DNA of 64,000 bases from Turritopsis dohrnii. Lineage: Eukaryota; Cnidaria; Hydrozoa; Anthoathecata; Oceaniidae. Positions within the stretch are counted from its first letter, which is position 1. Each line of letters opens with the position of its first letter. The position numbers were made by a program, and so were the translations under genes. Location: positions 186,001 through 250,000 of the forward strand of contig BQMF02000215.1 in the NCBI GenBank assembly GCA_027922465.2. The letters run 5' to 3'. Of this stretch, positions 44,877 through 56,625 are shown piece after piece. The notes under the pieces are model-generated. The model had not been told where the DNA came from, did no database searches, and worked only from the letters and a program-made list of their open reading frames with translations.

Positions 44877-47800
44877 ATGATGAAACTGCTGTTACTGATC
44901 GGTATCTGTATTTCAACTGTGCGTTGCTCATACATAACCTTCAAACCCAACCAATATGATATCCAATTCAATCATACAGAACTACAACAGAAGTGGGCCT
45001 TGTCCAGTTTCGCACAGATTGCAGAAAATGTTATAAAGCTTGCGCAAAAAGACACACCCTACGGTAGCTAAGATTCAATTCTTATATTCAATATACTTAT
45101 ACTTGTTTCACAACCGAAAACGTTATACAGTGGAACCTCTAATAGCGGCCACTTTGGGGGACCCAGCTTAGTGGCCGTTGCATTAGAGGTGACCGATGTA
45201 TGGAGGTTTTATATGAATATACTTTTTTTATCAAAAGGGCTGGTCAGGATGGGAGGGTTATAAAGAATGATTCATGATCAAAATAAACACAACATTATTG
45301 AGCCTAAGTGCTTCAAGTCGTTGTGTGACAAGATTCAAAGCACTTACTAAGTCAGCGCCGCCTAATGTTTCACAAAAGTCGTTCAAATCATCTACAATAG
45401 ATAAGGCTGCTTGACTTGACTTTATTTTTGTAAATAATTATTGTAAATAAAGTAACAATTTTTTTTATTTTTACATTCATTTGCTTGCGTAAAGATTTTT
45501 TTGACCGTTAATAGAGGTAAAATTAGACATTGGGACAATAGAAAGTGGCCGTTTGGCCGCTGATTGGAGGTGACCGATGTATGGAGGTTTTTTTACAAGA
45601 GTTTGACCATAAATTCGGCAGGGACTTTCTTTTCTGGCCGCTTATCAGGAGGTGACCGATGTATGGAGGTGACCGTTAATAGAGGTTCCACTGTAGTCCT
45701 AAACATCCTTTCATGTGTCCATCTGTTTTTTAATAGATTTATTGAAAGATTTGATCAAGATTTATGTAAACAGAACCACCGAGCCACCTTCAAACATCAA
45801 ACAACAGGTTTGCTTTGGTTCAGACCTGACGAATACGACGATTAAAAAAAGTGTTAACATTAGACGATTGCGACGACACGATTGCGACGACAGTAAACTA
45901 AATTTTAATCGTCGTAACCGTCAGGTCTGAACCACCAGGTTTAAAAGCTGCTTTGAGAAACAGTGTAAAATATGTCTACCTATGATCTGTCAAAGACATT
46001 ACCCACCGGGCAAATTTGTTGAAAAATCGCTATGATGAAGAACATTATTATTCAAAAGCTCATACATGTACATGCAATTTCAATGAAAATGCACTTCGTC
46101 GCAATGGCTTTTTGATGATTTTGTTCACTGTGTACAGCTTATATCTGTCAAAGACAAGAAACTCCAATTGTTTGATCTGAATTCATTTTGTAGGTTGTAG
46201 ATTTCGAACTTCCTTATTTCATAATGGCAGCTTTCCCTCTGCTGCTTGTCTTGATACTTCCGATCTTTGGAATATTGTTTTGCATCAAAATGTGTCGGCA
46301 AGATGAGAAAAACCAAATGTCGGAACTAGAAGTAATTCAAAAGAAGAGGGTGAAACGATTCTTTAGTGCTAGTTTAGTACTGACTGCAGCTACTTTCATA
46401 CTGTAAGAGCTACTTTGAGACTGTTTCATGCAGGAATTATTGTCACGACGACAATCATAACCCTGAGATTCGAGAGAACTGGGCTTTCTTCAAACGAAAT
46501 TGCTAATACATTTTTCTTTTAGCATCGCTGGAATTGCCAGCTATTTGGCATCAGAACGTTTAAGTTCTGGCGCTCAACTGTCGAAAGAAATGTCTTCGAA
46601 GAGCATCGATGACTTGCTTATGCTTACTAAAGGAACAACATCAGTAAGTCCGAAATACCTGTGCATTTTAACCGACAGGATGAATTCATTTTGAGCTATA
46701 CAAGCCATACTCAATGAGTCCGTTACTTTACTTGTATTAGAATTCGCGCATTATTTGAATTCGTGATAAACATGGGTGCGCGAATTTATAACTGAGCGAA
46801 AATGAATACGCGTGAATAGCTTCAAATTAAAAGCTGAAAACTTGCGTCAAAAGACTACTGAAGTGCATCAAACATTATCAGGATCTGGGAGTAAACATCG
46901 ATCAAACGTCCCTTCCATTAATCTACTGAGCAAGTACACAATTGAAAAAAAGAATGAAAAGCTTGTTCTCATAGTAAATTCTGCTGACTACCGTCAAGCC
47001 CCAGGAATTTACTCCATTACGCTTTCTGGTACATTCTTAAGCATACAAAATAATTTACCAGGGTAAGACTAACCGTTGTCATCTGAAGTTCAAAATTCCA
47101 GATCAGTTTAACATCACACATAGTGACAACTACTGGTCATATGAGGAGAAGGTCATGGAGTTGATCGAGAAGGTTTTTCTACCCTATGTCAAAAAGAAAA
47201 GAGAAGAACTTGGTCTGCGTTCAACAAAAGAGTGGCTTTTAATGGCCAACGTTTTCAAAGGACAGTGGACTGACAAGGTAAACGGTTTAATCGCGAAAAA
47301 CCATAGGAAAATGGTACCAATACCTCATGCAAATCGTCTTTGCGAAACAAAGCTCAGACTCGACTGGTAGCCCTGTGGTAGAGTGCTCGCTTCCTGTTCG
47401 GGAGGTCGCGGGTTCAATCCCCGACCGAGTCATGCCAGCGACTATAACAGTGTGAATCAATCCTCTCTGCTTAGCACTCAGCAAGAGAGTAGGAATGATG
47501 TCTAGGGTGGTTGTCTAGTTGAGCGGTTCCTGTCATTACAGCTTCCGTAGCCCAAATGGGGGCTTTAAATGCTCTAGGACCTCCTTCGCAGGACCCTCAT
47601 TGATAACAGTACCTTAAGGAACTGAAGAGGCTATCCTGGGTAAACATTCGTAAATAATAATAATAATAATGACATGGTTTGCGGAACAAGTACCAAGCCA
47701 CATTGGTGTCGCTCCAGAAAGTGTATCTGATATAAAAATTAGTATTTTGAAACCACTACATATGAAATGGGTAACGGAATTCAACAATTATATTCGCACT

Positions 47801-50800
47801 GACGATGAAATGAGTAAAAACAGGTGGCGAAGTTCTAACACCGTTATTACGATTATAGTCTAAAAGTACTCAGCACTAAAATATTCTACATAGAAACCAG
47901 TTCATATAACGTTCCTCAACCCAGGCGGCAAAATCGGCAAAAAGTCACTGCGATGGAGGGCACTCTTATTGAAATTGTGTGTATATTTCTATAGAAAGGC
48001 ACTCCTTCGCAGAGATTTTTTAACAAATGTGCCGGCTGGGAAGATACTGTAATCATTATAGGCAAACCAGTAACCTGGGTAAAACTTTTTACCACATCTA
48101 ACTTCGAAAATGATGTACGCAAAAGGTGATATAATCAAAATATAATCAAGGTGTACAAACTCCATGACGAAAATTTGAATCACCTAATTGCGACGATAAA
48201 AAAAAACTGACGTCACGGCACGTGCTACTATAATAATAATCGTAAGAAAGCGCATGGCCTAATGAAGAATATGACCACGGTTAAGAAGACTTTGACCGTA
48301 AAATTTAACAAAATTTATCACTCTCTAAAATAAATGTGTGACACGCACTTGCTATTATATATAAGATGACTCCATTTTAACGCAAAGTCGACGCCGAATC
48401 AACGTCACAACGTTGATTTTACTTTGAAATGACATTCACATATGAGGGTCTTTGCAGTAAGCCTGGTTTCTCTATTCTAAACATGTTTAGTGCCATGAAT
48501 TTCTGGACGGACTAAAGATGTATTTTGATTACAAAAAATGTGTAGCTGACGTATTTAGAAAATTCGTCATTTTCCTTAACCAAATAACAGCTCTGGCTTG
48601 TCTGTACTTCTTTACTGGCCTCAACAGTGCAGATCAGACGGCATTTCAGTATTCTTTAAGTGAGCGAATTTAAAGCTGGGCGAATATTTCCTCTATTAGG
48701 TACGCGAATTTATATCGCGCGAATTTAAAGCTGAACGAAAATTGAGTACAACTCCAATTTTACACGAAAAACTCTAATTGCTTATGAGACTTTTTTTTAA
48801 CTGTTTTAACTCAACATTTTATCTCAAAGCTACTTCAAATCGTTCTTGGTGACGACTTCGATACGGCGATTGGAAAATCTGCCAAATCTTTGAATGGTAT
48901 GCACTAGCTACGAAATCAATTTGTAAATATCGAAATTAGTTTCATCTAAAGGATTAGTGCCTATTTATCGCACAAATAGTTTGAATAGTTCAAAGGCTAC
49001 TTTTTTTCGTTTCTCCTAGATCTTATAAATTCGAATCATCTTTCACAACACGTCATCAATGAAATAAAGGAAGATGTTCGTCTGAACATTCATCACAGTG
49101 TCATACGTTTGTGGGATTGTAAGATATTCCATGTTTGTTAAATGAGGGAGGACACGTAACACAAATCAACAGATTTTTAGTTTAAGATGATTTCATTACA
49201 GATACCACCTCCCTTTCGAAATATTTTGAATTTCTCTGTTGACGCCATTAGACACGCCTTTGAGTTTAAAACGTCAAGTGTTAAAATCAGTGATCGAGAT
49301 TCGGCTGATCGTCCAAAAAACACTGCCACGAAGAGCATTTATTATTGAATGAATGTGTATATTGCAATAGTCATGGCACTCCTTCTTCAGGGATTTTCAA
49401 CAAGTTTTTTCTCATTTTGTTATTTCAGTGACGGCAGAAGCGGTGTTAATGGTCGACCCGTTGATTCAGTCGCGAAATAACATTGTTCTCCAATCAGACC
49501 GAGAATTAGAAATAATAGAGAAAATTCAAAGAGATGTCATCACTTTGCATGAACAATGTGAAAAAAGTTTCAGTCCAATGTATTGTCGAAGTTTGTCGTT
49601 GCTTCCTACAAATGGAATGGCTTTTTCTGTCAATTTCAGCGAGGAGGTAGTTTTATTCTATGGCCGGTTTTTACATAAGCGGCTAAATGCTATTTTGAGA
49701 CTAGTTGTGACTATTTTGCTGTCTTTTAGGAAACATTTTATTCGGTTTGTTTTTCTTTATTGACTTTTTCGTCGGTCAAAACTTTCGTCACTTCCGAACA
49801 AATTTGTCAGTTTTGTCCGACAAAGTTTTGTCTGATAAGGTATGAAAGCATCTTATATAATGAGAAGGAAGAAGAAACAGGGTAAATTTTTCATCAGTCC
49901 ACATTCTGTGCACCTGTAACATGGAATGATATTCTTGTAGAAAGGAATGTTCTTTACTTATTTTGGTCATGAAAACTGAACATATTCTTACAAAGTTCTT
50001 GATTTTGTACGAAATCTCACCCTCCACGCTCTTTGAAACGGAAATTCCAAAACTTGTTCGTATTTACTGATTTATTTTTTCCAGCTGGTGGATTTCTCCG
50101 ACTCTGAAAAGAAGATGCAACTATTTCTTCTGTATGATTTCAATCATACCATGACAAAGGTTGAAATATCTGAAATATCTTCTTTTTCTAATTTGCTGTA
50201 TAGTATTGACTCGTTCATCCAAAAGAAATAAAAGACTTTTTATCATTATGATGACTTGATCATCTTTTAGACTTACGAAAGCATAAACAACACTGGAGCG
50301 ATTTTCTTTGGAGATAGGGAAAAGATACTCGAAGGTGGTTTCCTTTTCCTTTAGTCATGATTTATCCTCTTTTTTTCCAAGCAATTATAATTTCTGATTT
50401 TTATAGCCACCAAGCAGATGTCAACAGGATTAGAAGAATTCAAAAAGACTTTCCTTACCAAAGTCAACGAAACTTCTGAAAAAGTATAAAAGTTCTCCTC
50501 TTTTGTTTCTAGTCTAGTCTACCAAGATCTTTTTCAAATTTTTGTTCTTCATAGATCGTGGAAACCCTTGAACCTTACCGAACCAAAGTAACGGGATGGC
50601 TCAAAACAGATACCACTGAAACTACCGAAATGCACTTCGCATTCCTACCAAAGCTGCCATGTTTTTTGGTTTTTCTTTTGTGTGTTTTGTTATACGGGGG
50701 CGTCTCCGCAGGGCAGCTTGGGATTGCACATGTGGATTTATGGGAGATCGACGAATTCAGTCCGCCAATGAAGCTAGCGAGATTAGGAAAAGATCTGATT

Positions 50801-53800
50801 ATAAGGTGAGCAAAAATGTCCTAAGAACAAGGTTATTCAATACAACAAACCAACAAGCATATATAATTTCCCTTTAGTTTTATCCATACGTTCTTCTTTA
50901 TATGCGTATTCCTCTTGCTGTTGTTGGCAGTTTTGTTGTTTCTTGGAGCCAACATGACACATATTTGCGATTCATTAAAAGATGGTTCACTAATTGAAAA
51001 GGTAATTCGTTAAGAGTGGTTAAAATTTACTGGAATTTATCTCTACTTCTGTATTTTTCTATATTCTGGAATCCAGTATTTTCAAGACGATTTTTTTAAA
51101 AAATATTTTGCATTTTTCTTTATAACAAAGGTTATAGACGACAATAAAACCTGGAATGGCTATCCGTTAGGGCGTATGATACACAATGATGGAAGAGTCC
51201 CCTTGAAATTCTCCAAGGTGCTCTCTGAATGTTCGCAAGGGAAGTCCATGTGGACGGTATTTAAATTAGAGGAACTGATGAATACGTCTGGAATGACGGA
51301 TATTCAATCGGTACTATTCAGGATATTTGTATTCTCGTTGTTAAGATGGTTGCTATTCTGTGGTTCTCATAATTTTTGTGGTATTTTCAGAAATATCCTC
51401 ACATCCAAGACGTTATCGAAATAGGTTTGATAAACACTACCAATTTTGTTCCGAATTTTTCGATTAATTTCACCGATCACAATCTTGGGATATTCGGATT
51501 CAATTCAAGTGAGATCAAGGTGAGTCAGTCTTACTGAAAATTTTCACACAATTAACTCAAAATTTCGAATATATTAAATTTACCAGTGACATTTATCAGA
51601 ACATATCATACGTAAAAAATGGTACGACAGATATCTTTTTTAAAAAATACACGATTTTGGCGCGGTTATACTTTGTTAATTAAAAGTTGTCAATGGACTC
51701 ATATTTTGTCACTGATCAACAACCGAAACCTTCACCTAAATGTTCAATTTGATTTGTTGAAACTTTAGAAAACAGAAGTATTTTTTCGTTCAATTAATTG
51801 TCTGAAACAAATTTATAATGAAATTTGGCTTCGAATATGGAACTATCAAATTTTAATTCACAATTGGACAATGGAGAGTTTCCATATAACAAATGTGGAC
51901 AGAGTTTCATTACGAAGGCTTTCAGATGTTTTGATAACAGATTCAATAACACCAAAAAATCTAAAAAAAAACATACACGTCCCTGAAGGTAAAAAATCAA
52001 CGATGGTTAAAATGCTAGGTGACTTTGAGAACTTTGAAGATCTTTGAAAATTATATAGATTGGGTTTTCCAAGATTGATCTTATGAAAAATTTGAAATAG
52101 CGAATAAAATGCTATTTGCGGATCAGTCTAGAAAACTGAGAAAACTGGGTTCTAGTTTTTATCTACTATGGAGATAATCGACGGGAAGAGTAAGATGAAA
52201 GTTTTTTTTACCGAGCTATGATATCGGTCTCATCGTGTTAATTTCCTTCAGCTCGTCAACCACACATCCGCAAAAAACATAAAGATAATCATCGACTACT
52301 TGCGGAAGTTTTATGTGGAAACATCATATACACATACGGTGAATAGAAAGTTCTTTTACCATTATCAGTCCTTCGATAATTTTCCGTCCTTCTCGTAAAC
52401 ACTGTGCTATGGTGGTTTTCTTTGCATAGGACATTTCGGAATTATCATATTCAGTATATGTCCAAGTCTCTATCCTCGACACTATCATTCGTGAAGAAAT
52501 TAAGAGGTCATACGTAAGTATGTTTGTTCAGGCGCTGTAAGTATTGAATTTTCAAATTACCGTCTTGGTCATTTTTACTTAAAGAGAGAGAGAGACTAAA
52601 TAAAGATGGTTACTTGTATTAGACAGATGCATAATGATATAATGATGCATACCCCTATCGAACCCAACGTTTACGGGTAAATATCGCGAGAACCAATAAG
52701 GGCTCTTGAAATTGGCAATGGAGTGTGACGAAATATTTGGGTCTTAATTTTTTTGGGACGAATCTGTGACGTCATTGAAATCTTTGATCGTCGATATTTC
52801 TGGAATAGTAGATCGTAGCTAAAAAAAGATCCCACACATGTTTTTGTCAGTTTTTTTTTTTTTTTTTTTTTGTCATACTTTCTGTTTCTCTTTCTATGAT
52901 TTTCGATATCGGAAATACAAACCCGTAAGAAAATGTTTACCCAGGATACCAGTATCAAGTCTAAATACCATATGATATTATACCTAATACAATTTTGAAC
53001 TTCTTCTCAAACGTAAAAAAAATGTTCTGTTTTCTATTTAGAAAATTTATGATCATTACGAAGAATTACTGCGGCAACAAATGTCGCTGATGTCGGTACG
53101 TGAAGCCATAGATGACTAGCCTTTGCCATCAAAATAAATTTCCAGAAATTTCATCCGTTTTCTTTTTTTATAGAAACAAATTGTAGTAGTGAACCAAAGA
53201 AGAAAGTATTGGAAAGACTACTTTGAAAATAACTTTCAAGACTTCCTTCAACAAGTAACTTTGATGGAAATCATTTTTATTCAGTTTAAATCCTATACCT
53301 ATGCCTTACAAAAAGGTTATTCAATCATTCCCGATCACTTGAGTATGATTGGTGGCATCAATAAAGTTTCCACTAATAGCAGTTTTCAAAAATATTTTGA
53401 CATTGCGAGAAGTTACTTGATGACACTGATATTATAAACATTCGGGTCTTAACATGGTGTGTCCAAGGCATGGATACAGGTTCTGCATAATCATTCAAAA
53501 AGTTTTTCCCGTAACATCGCATGTATGACGTTTACTTATAGACTCTAGACTTTCATTTGAATGGCGTCATGCGTGAACTGATTCAGTATGGTAGATATGT
53601 ACAGAAAGAGGTATATAGAACATTTCTTCTAATTGAAATGACCTTTATTTCTTCATTTTCCAATATTATTTCATCGTCTGAGTCAAAACAACAACAACAA
53701 AAACAACAAAAACAACAATAATGAAAACGAAACTTTTTTTAGCAGGATGAGAATTCTTTTGTTTCTTGACCTTAGTTGACAAGCAAAATCGGAAAGTGTA

Positions 53801-55006
53801 AAATACTCGCAGAAACTTACGAAAGTATTAAAACAGTGTTTTGCTTCTACGCTACCGACTCAGTGGTAAGCCTCTTCGTAAATTACTGTCATTTTATTTT
53901 ATCTTTTTTTTCACTAGATTCCTGTTTGTTTTTCATATCCTCTTAATTGTTTGGCTTCAAGATCATTATGTATATCCTATGTTTACCTAGCCATCAAATT
54001 TTATTCAGATCAATTCAACGTGATAATGATTACAAAATGATTGTCAACTTTGCACGACTTTCATTTTTTTACCTAAACATTGCTCGTAGAAAGTCACACT
54101 ACCTGATCTTCCCTTAAAAAAACCATACCATTAAATTATCAGATTAAGAAATATTATTTCACTCCAACTTCAAACCTGGAAATAATACAGATAGCAGCGC
54201 ATATCGAGAAGGCAAGAGTCCTGGGTTCGAGGTTGTATTTCAGTCCAAAAAGCGTTCTTCGTTGCTTTTGCATATTTTACAATGGCTCTTCATCCCTTGT
54301 AAAATTAAATAACTAAAATATACAATGGGTTAAAAAAGATTTATTATGTATTATATGCATTAAAAACTGTTAGGAAATTAGAATGAAAACTAAAAGAGAA
54401 GGCAGTTAGTAACGAAATAGTAGTTTGTAACCATAGTGCAGTTGTACCAAAATACAAGACGAGCAAAATCCAATAGCCCCAGAATTCCTCAGTATAAACT
54501 CTCCAATTACCTCTATTCTGAAAGTTTTATTGACTATATTTAGAATGGTCTCTGGTTATCGTTCGGTACCGTCATATTTTCCGCTGTTTTCTTCTTTCCT
54601 GTCTATTTGGAGTTAGTGGCTCACTACAGCATCATAGCTCTCGATTTTAGTAGCAACGACGAAACGTTTAGTTCTACTAGCGAAACAAACGTAAAATTAA
54701 ATTTACGGTATGCTACGTTTTGTATCGTATGATCAATAAGTCTAAGATTAACATTCTGATCCATGAAAATACAGCAGATTTATAAAAATCCTTCCATTTA
54801 TAAAAAGGAGTGTATAAACTTACCGATTTCTAACGAACTCAAATTCTAGCTACTTAAAAATAACTTGAATAAACAATGCCGAGCGTCACAGACTTCGTTC
54901 ATAAAACATGAATTTTACGCGCGCAATACCGCAAACTATATATCGTTTCTGTTTCTTTAGGACTGCAAGGGAAGTATCGAACAGAGATGACACGCAGTGG
55001 TTGTGA
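44877..55006 (+). CDS. PROM: Prominin (CD133-like) pentaspan glycoprotein
   Basis: Twenty-two exons give about 895 aa (human PROM1 865): 44877-45063, 46201-46402, 46523-46643, 48830-48896, 49020-49118, 49429-49646, 50085-50159, 50271-50334, 50407-50483, 50555-50805, 50878-51001, 51131-51310, 51391-51519, 51769-51988, 52252-52338, 52430-52513, 53042-53095, 53174-53254, 53542-53610, 53776-53865, 54544-54707, 54961-55006. A signal peptide (M-K-L-L-L-L-I-G-I-C-I-S) precedes an ectodomain. Five hydrophobic segments sit in exons 2 (TM1), 2-3 (TM2), 10, 11 and 21, with two long N-glycosylation-rich loops as in prominins. The K-C-K...F-C-F-Y-A-T-D-S-V-N-G-L-W region before TM5 matches the vertebrate cysteine pattern. 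Prominins organise membrane protrusions and bind cholesterol. Phase breaks between exons 14 and 15: the first ends in phase 1 and the next begins in phase 0, at an A9 run (51963-51971). Confidence 0.87.
45128..45693. mobile_element. pogo/Tigger-like MITE flanked by TA
   Basis: Ends CAGTGGAACCTCTAATAGCG and GTTAATAGAGGTTCCACTG with TA on both sides (45126-45127 and 45694-45695). Internal AGGTGACCGATGTATGGAGG units repeat three to four times. It lies in prominin intron 1 and has no ORF. Confidence 0.82.
45812..45935. mobile_element. 124 bp MITE with 7 bp target duplication
   Basis: GGTTCAGACCTGACG near the left end mirrors CGTCAGGTCTGAACC near the right end, continuing inward as ACGACGATTAAAA / TTTTAATCGTCGT. 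CAGGTTT directly flanks it at 45805-45811 and 45936-45942. Intronic in prominin. Confidence 0.65.
46003..46133 (-). repeat. ~120 bp palindromic repeat, copy 2
   Basis: Reverse-oriented copy of the 42766-42885 family: GCACTTCGTCGCAATGGCTT and TTTGTTGAAAAATCGC are recognisable. In prominin intron 1, just upstream of exon 2. Confidence 0.55.
46805..47860 (+). pseudogene. Relic DDE transposase, pogo/Tigger-like
   Basis: The pieces 46805-47066, 47066-47370 (frame change) and 47669-47850 resemble DDE-superfamily (pogo/Tigger) transposases: an L-S-G-T-F-L strand, D-N-Y-W-S-Y-E-E-K-V-M-E-L-I-E-K-V-F-L-P, a V-F-K-G-Q-W-T-D block, and a tail with K-P-L-H-M-K-W-V. The Asp that normally precedes V-F-K-G-Q is Asn here, and the region that should carry the P-L-D motif is missing. 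Frame shifts and a SINE interrupt it. Non-functional, in prominin intron 3. Confidence 0.65.
47365..47670 (+). mobile_element. tRNA-derived SINE
   Basis: A tRNA-like head has an A-box-like TGGTAGAGTGC and a perfect pol III B box GGTTCAATCCC, set in GGTCGCGGGTTCAATCCCCG. A ~200-base unrelated body and a (TAA)n tail follow (47648-47670). Near-identical 12-mers (TTTGCGAAACAA at 47339 and TTTGCGGAACAA at 47678) may be the target duplication. It is not a functional tRNA gene because the acceptor stem does not pair and the body is fused. Confidence 0.75.
47920..48040 (+). repeat. ~120 bp palindromic repeat, copy 3
   Basis: Best-preserved termini of this family: CCCAGGCGGCAAAATCGGCA at the left, CAAATGTGCCGGCTGGG at the right. 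The core is AAAAAGTCACTGCGATGGAG. In prominin intron 3. Confidence 0.6.
49311..49415 (+). repeat. ~120 bp palindromic repeat, copy 4 (decayed)
   Basis: CACTGCCACGAAGAGCAT and ACTCCTTCTTCAGGGATTTT align to the same positions of the other copies. It ends just before prominin exon 6. Confidence 0.45.
49765..49840 (+). repeat. Solo end of the 21857-22827 DNA element family
   Basis: TTTTGTCCGACAAAGTTTTG followed by TCTGATAAGG and then TA matches the right terminus of the element at 21857-22827. Only about 75 bases remain. In prominin intron 6. Confidence 0.55.
52675..52865 (+). repeat. Dispersed repeat, copy 2 (partner at 7480)
   Basis: Shares ordered short blocks with 7480-7690 (GGCAATGGAGTG, TCTGTGACGTCA, GATCCCA) and ends in a T run (52850-52871). 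In prominin intron 16. Confidence 0.45.
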
Positions 55007-56625
55007 TATTTTTAGTTTATTTAATTTAATAGAAATATGTCAAACATTAATCATTTGCTTTTGTCTGCTCAGCAAGGAGATAGTATTGCTTATCATATAT
55101 CGGCTGACCGCTCACACTCCACCCCACCAGCAAAATTACCGCCAATTGAGATACAAAATAGATTTCAAATATGTCGTCCATACTAGAGAGGTCTCACTAT
55201 TCAAACCTTCGGAAGAGGAACGTCTTTTCAAAACATCTGTTGTATTTGTGACATGATACGTGAAGAACGGACAGTCTCTAGTCTTATTATAATGTCTACG
55301 GCGTGTTTGCGTACAAAGTCTTGAAATGTTTAAAAAAGATTGCATGTTGGATTTCTACACAGAGCGTTTTGTTTTCGTAATCTAAACATAGACAGTTGTG
55401 ACAAAGAAATGGTTATTGTTACAACTGTATCAACAGTACATGAAATATAGTGGATCAAACTACATTTTTAGCAAGTGAGGCCGTGCAAGTTGCCTGCTAA
55501 CTAATGCTTGATTTAATAATCAATCGACGGTATAGGACATGCGCAGTAGAATTCCATAAAAGTCTAAAATCGAACGTTGGCAAGATCAAAATCGTTCTAC
55601 TTCAATCAATCCTAATTCTTCACTTATCTTTTCCTTGGCGCGGCTTCCTTTGACTGTATAGACGCGGAATGAAAGACAAATTTATTATAGTGAATGTGAA
55701 CACAGTTTCACCTAAATTTCGTCGCGATCTTAAGAAAGATCTATTTGTTTAAAGAATTCTAGAGACTTTAAAAATATCTACTTCACAAATCGTTAGTAAG
55801 TGATTATCGATTTAAGCGTGTATTCATTAACGTGTGGCACGATTAAGTGCTCGACAACTGCATGTTCTGCCATCATTGGAAAAGATGTCGGAACGGTTAA
55901 TATTAGCTGGTAATTATTGTTCTACACGTGTGTCTCTTGCTGGAGTATAATAATTATTATAATTTTATATTTATTTTTAATATATGTTCGCTTTAATCTT
56001 CTTCATCGATCCTTTTCTTCATCTATAAATATTGTTTTTCGAAGTTTTGGCAGATCCATCAAAACAAACTGAAAATGATTGAGGCTAAAATGGCGATCAG
56101 AAGAAATGTGGGAACAAAATAACATTTTATTTATTAATCAATATCATATTGTAATTTCATTCTTTCTTTCAGTTCGTATAACTTCTTTTTTTTTTTCTTC
56201 ATAAAAAAGAATCAGTAATGTTGTGACCAGTTTGTTTGTGAGCTCTGTACATGACAGTTTGTTTTAGCTAAGACGGTTTAAGACCGTTCTCAATAAAAGC
56301 CTTTTTTTTTTCATTCTTTCTTTCAAAAGAAAAATAACAATAATAGTAAGAAAATTGCAAAGAATTACTTTATTCAAAAAAAGAAACCGGTTACATTCGC
56401 TGTCAAATGTTTTAATGAGAAAGCCAGACATTCATCTGGTTGATAACACGAGTGATTGGTATTTCGATCAGCAGCGAATTTGTATTACATCTATTGTATC
56501 GTATCAACTTGTGTGTTTTTTGAATTCAACATGAAGGCGTTATATTTGTGAAATCCATTAGAGAAGAAATCAGATAATTACGTTCTTTTCATTGGACTAG
56601 CTAAATTATATTACAAGACTAGAGT
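55007..56625. other. Intergenic upstream of Mox
   Basis: Prominin 3' UTR at the left, then the presumed promoter and regulatory region of the homeobox gene. I see T-rich tracts and no ORF with recognisable content. Homeodomain-type ATTA motifs are frequent, but the AT-rich base composition alone explains them. Confidence 0.45.

Noticed and set aside
47371..47455. A functional tRNA gene
   Set aside because: The B box is good, but the acceptor stem does not pair and the sequence continues into a SINE body and (TAA)n tail.
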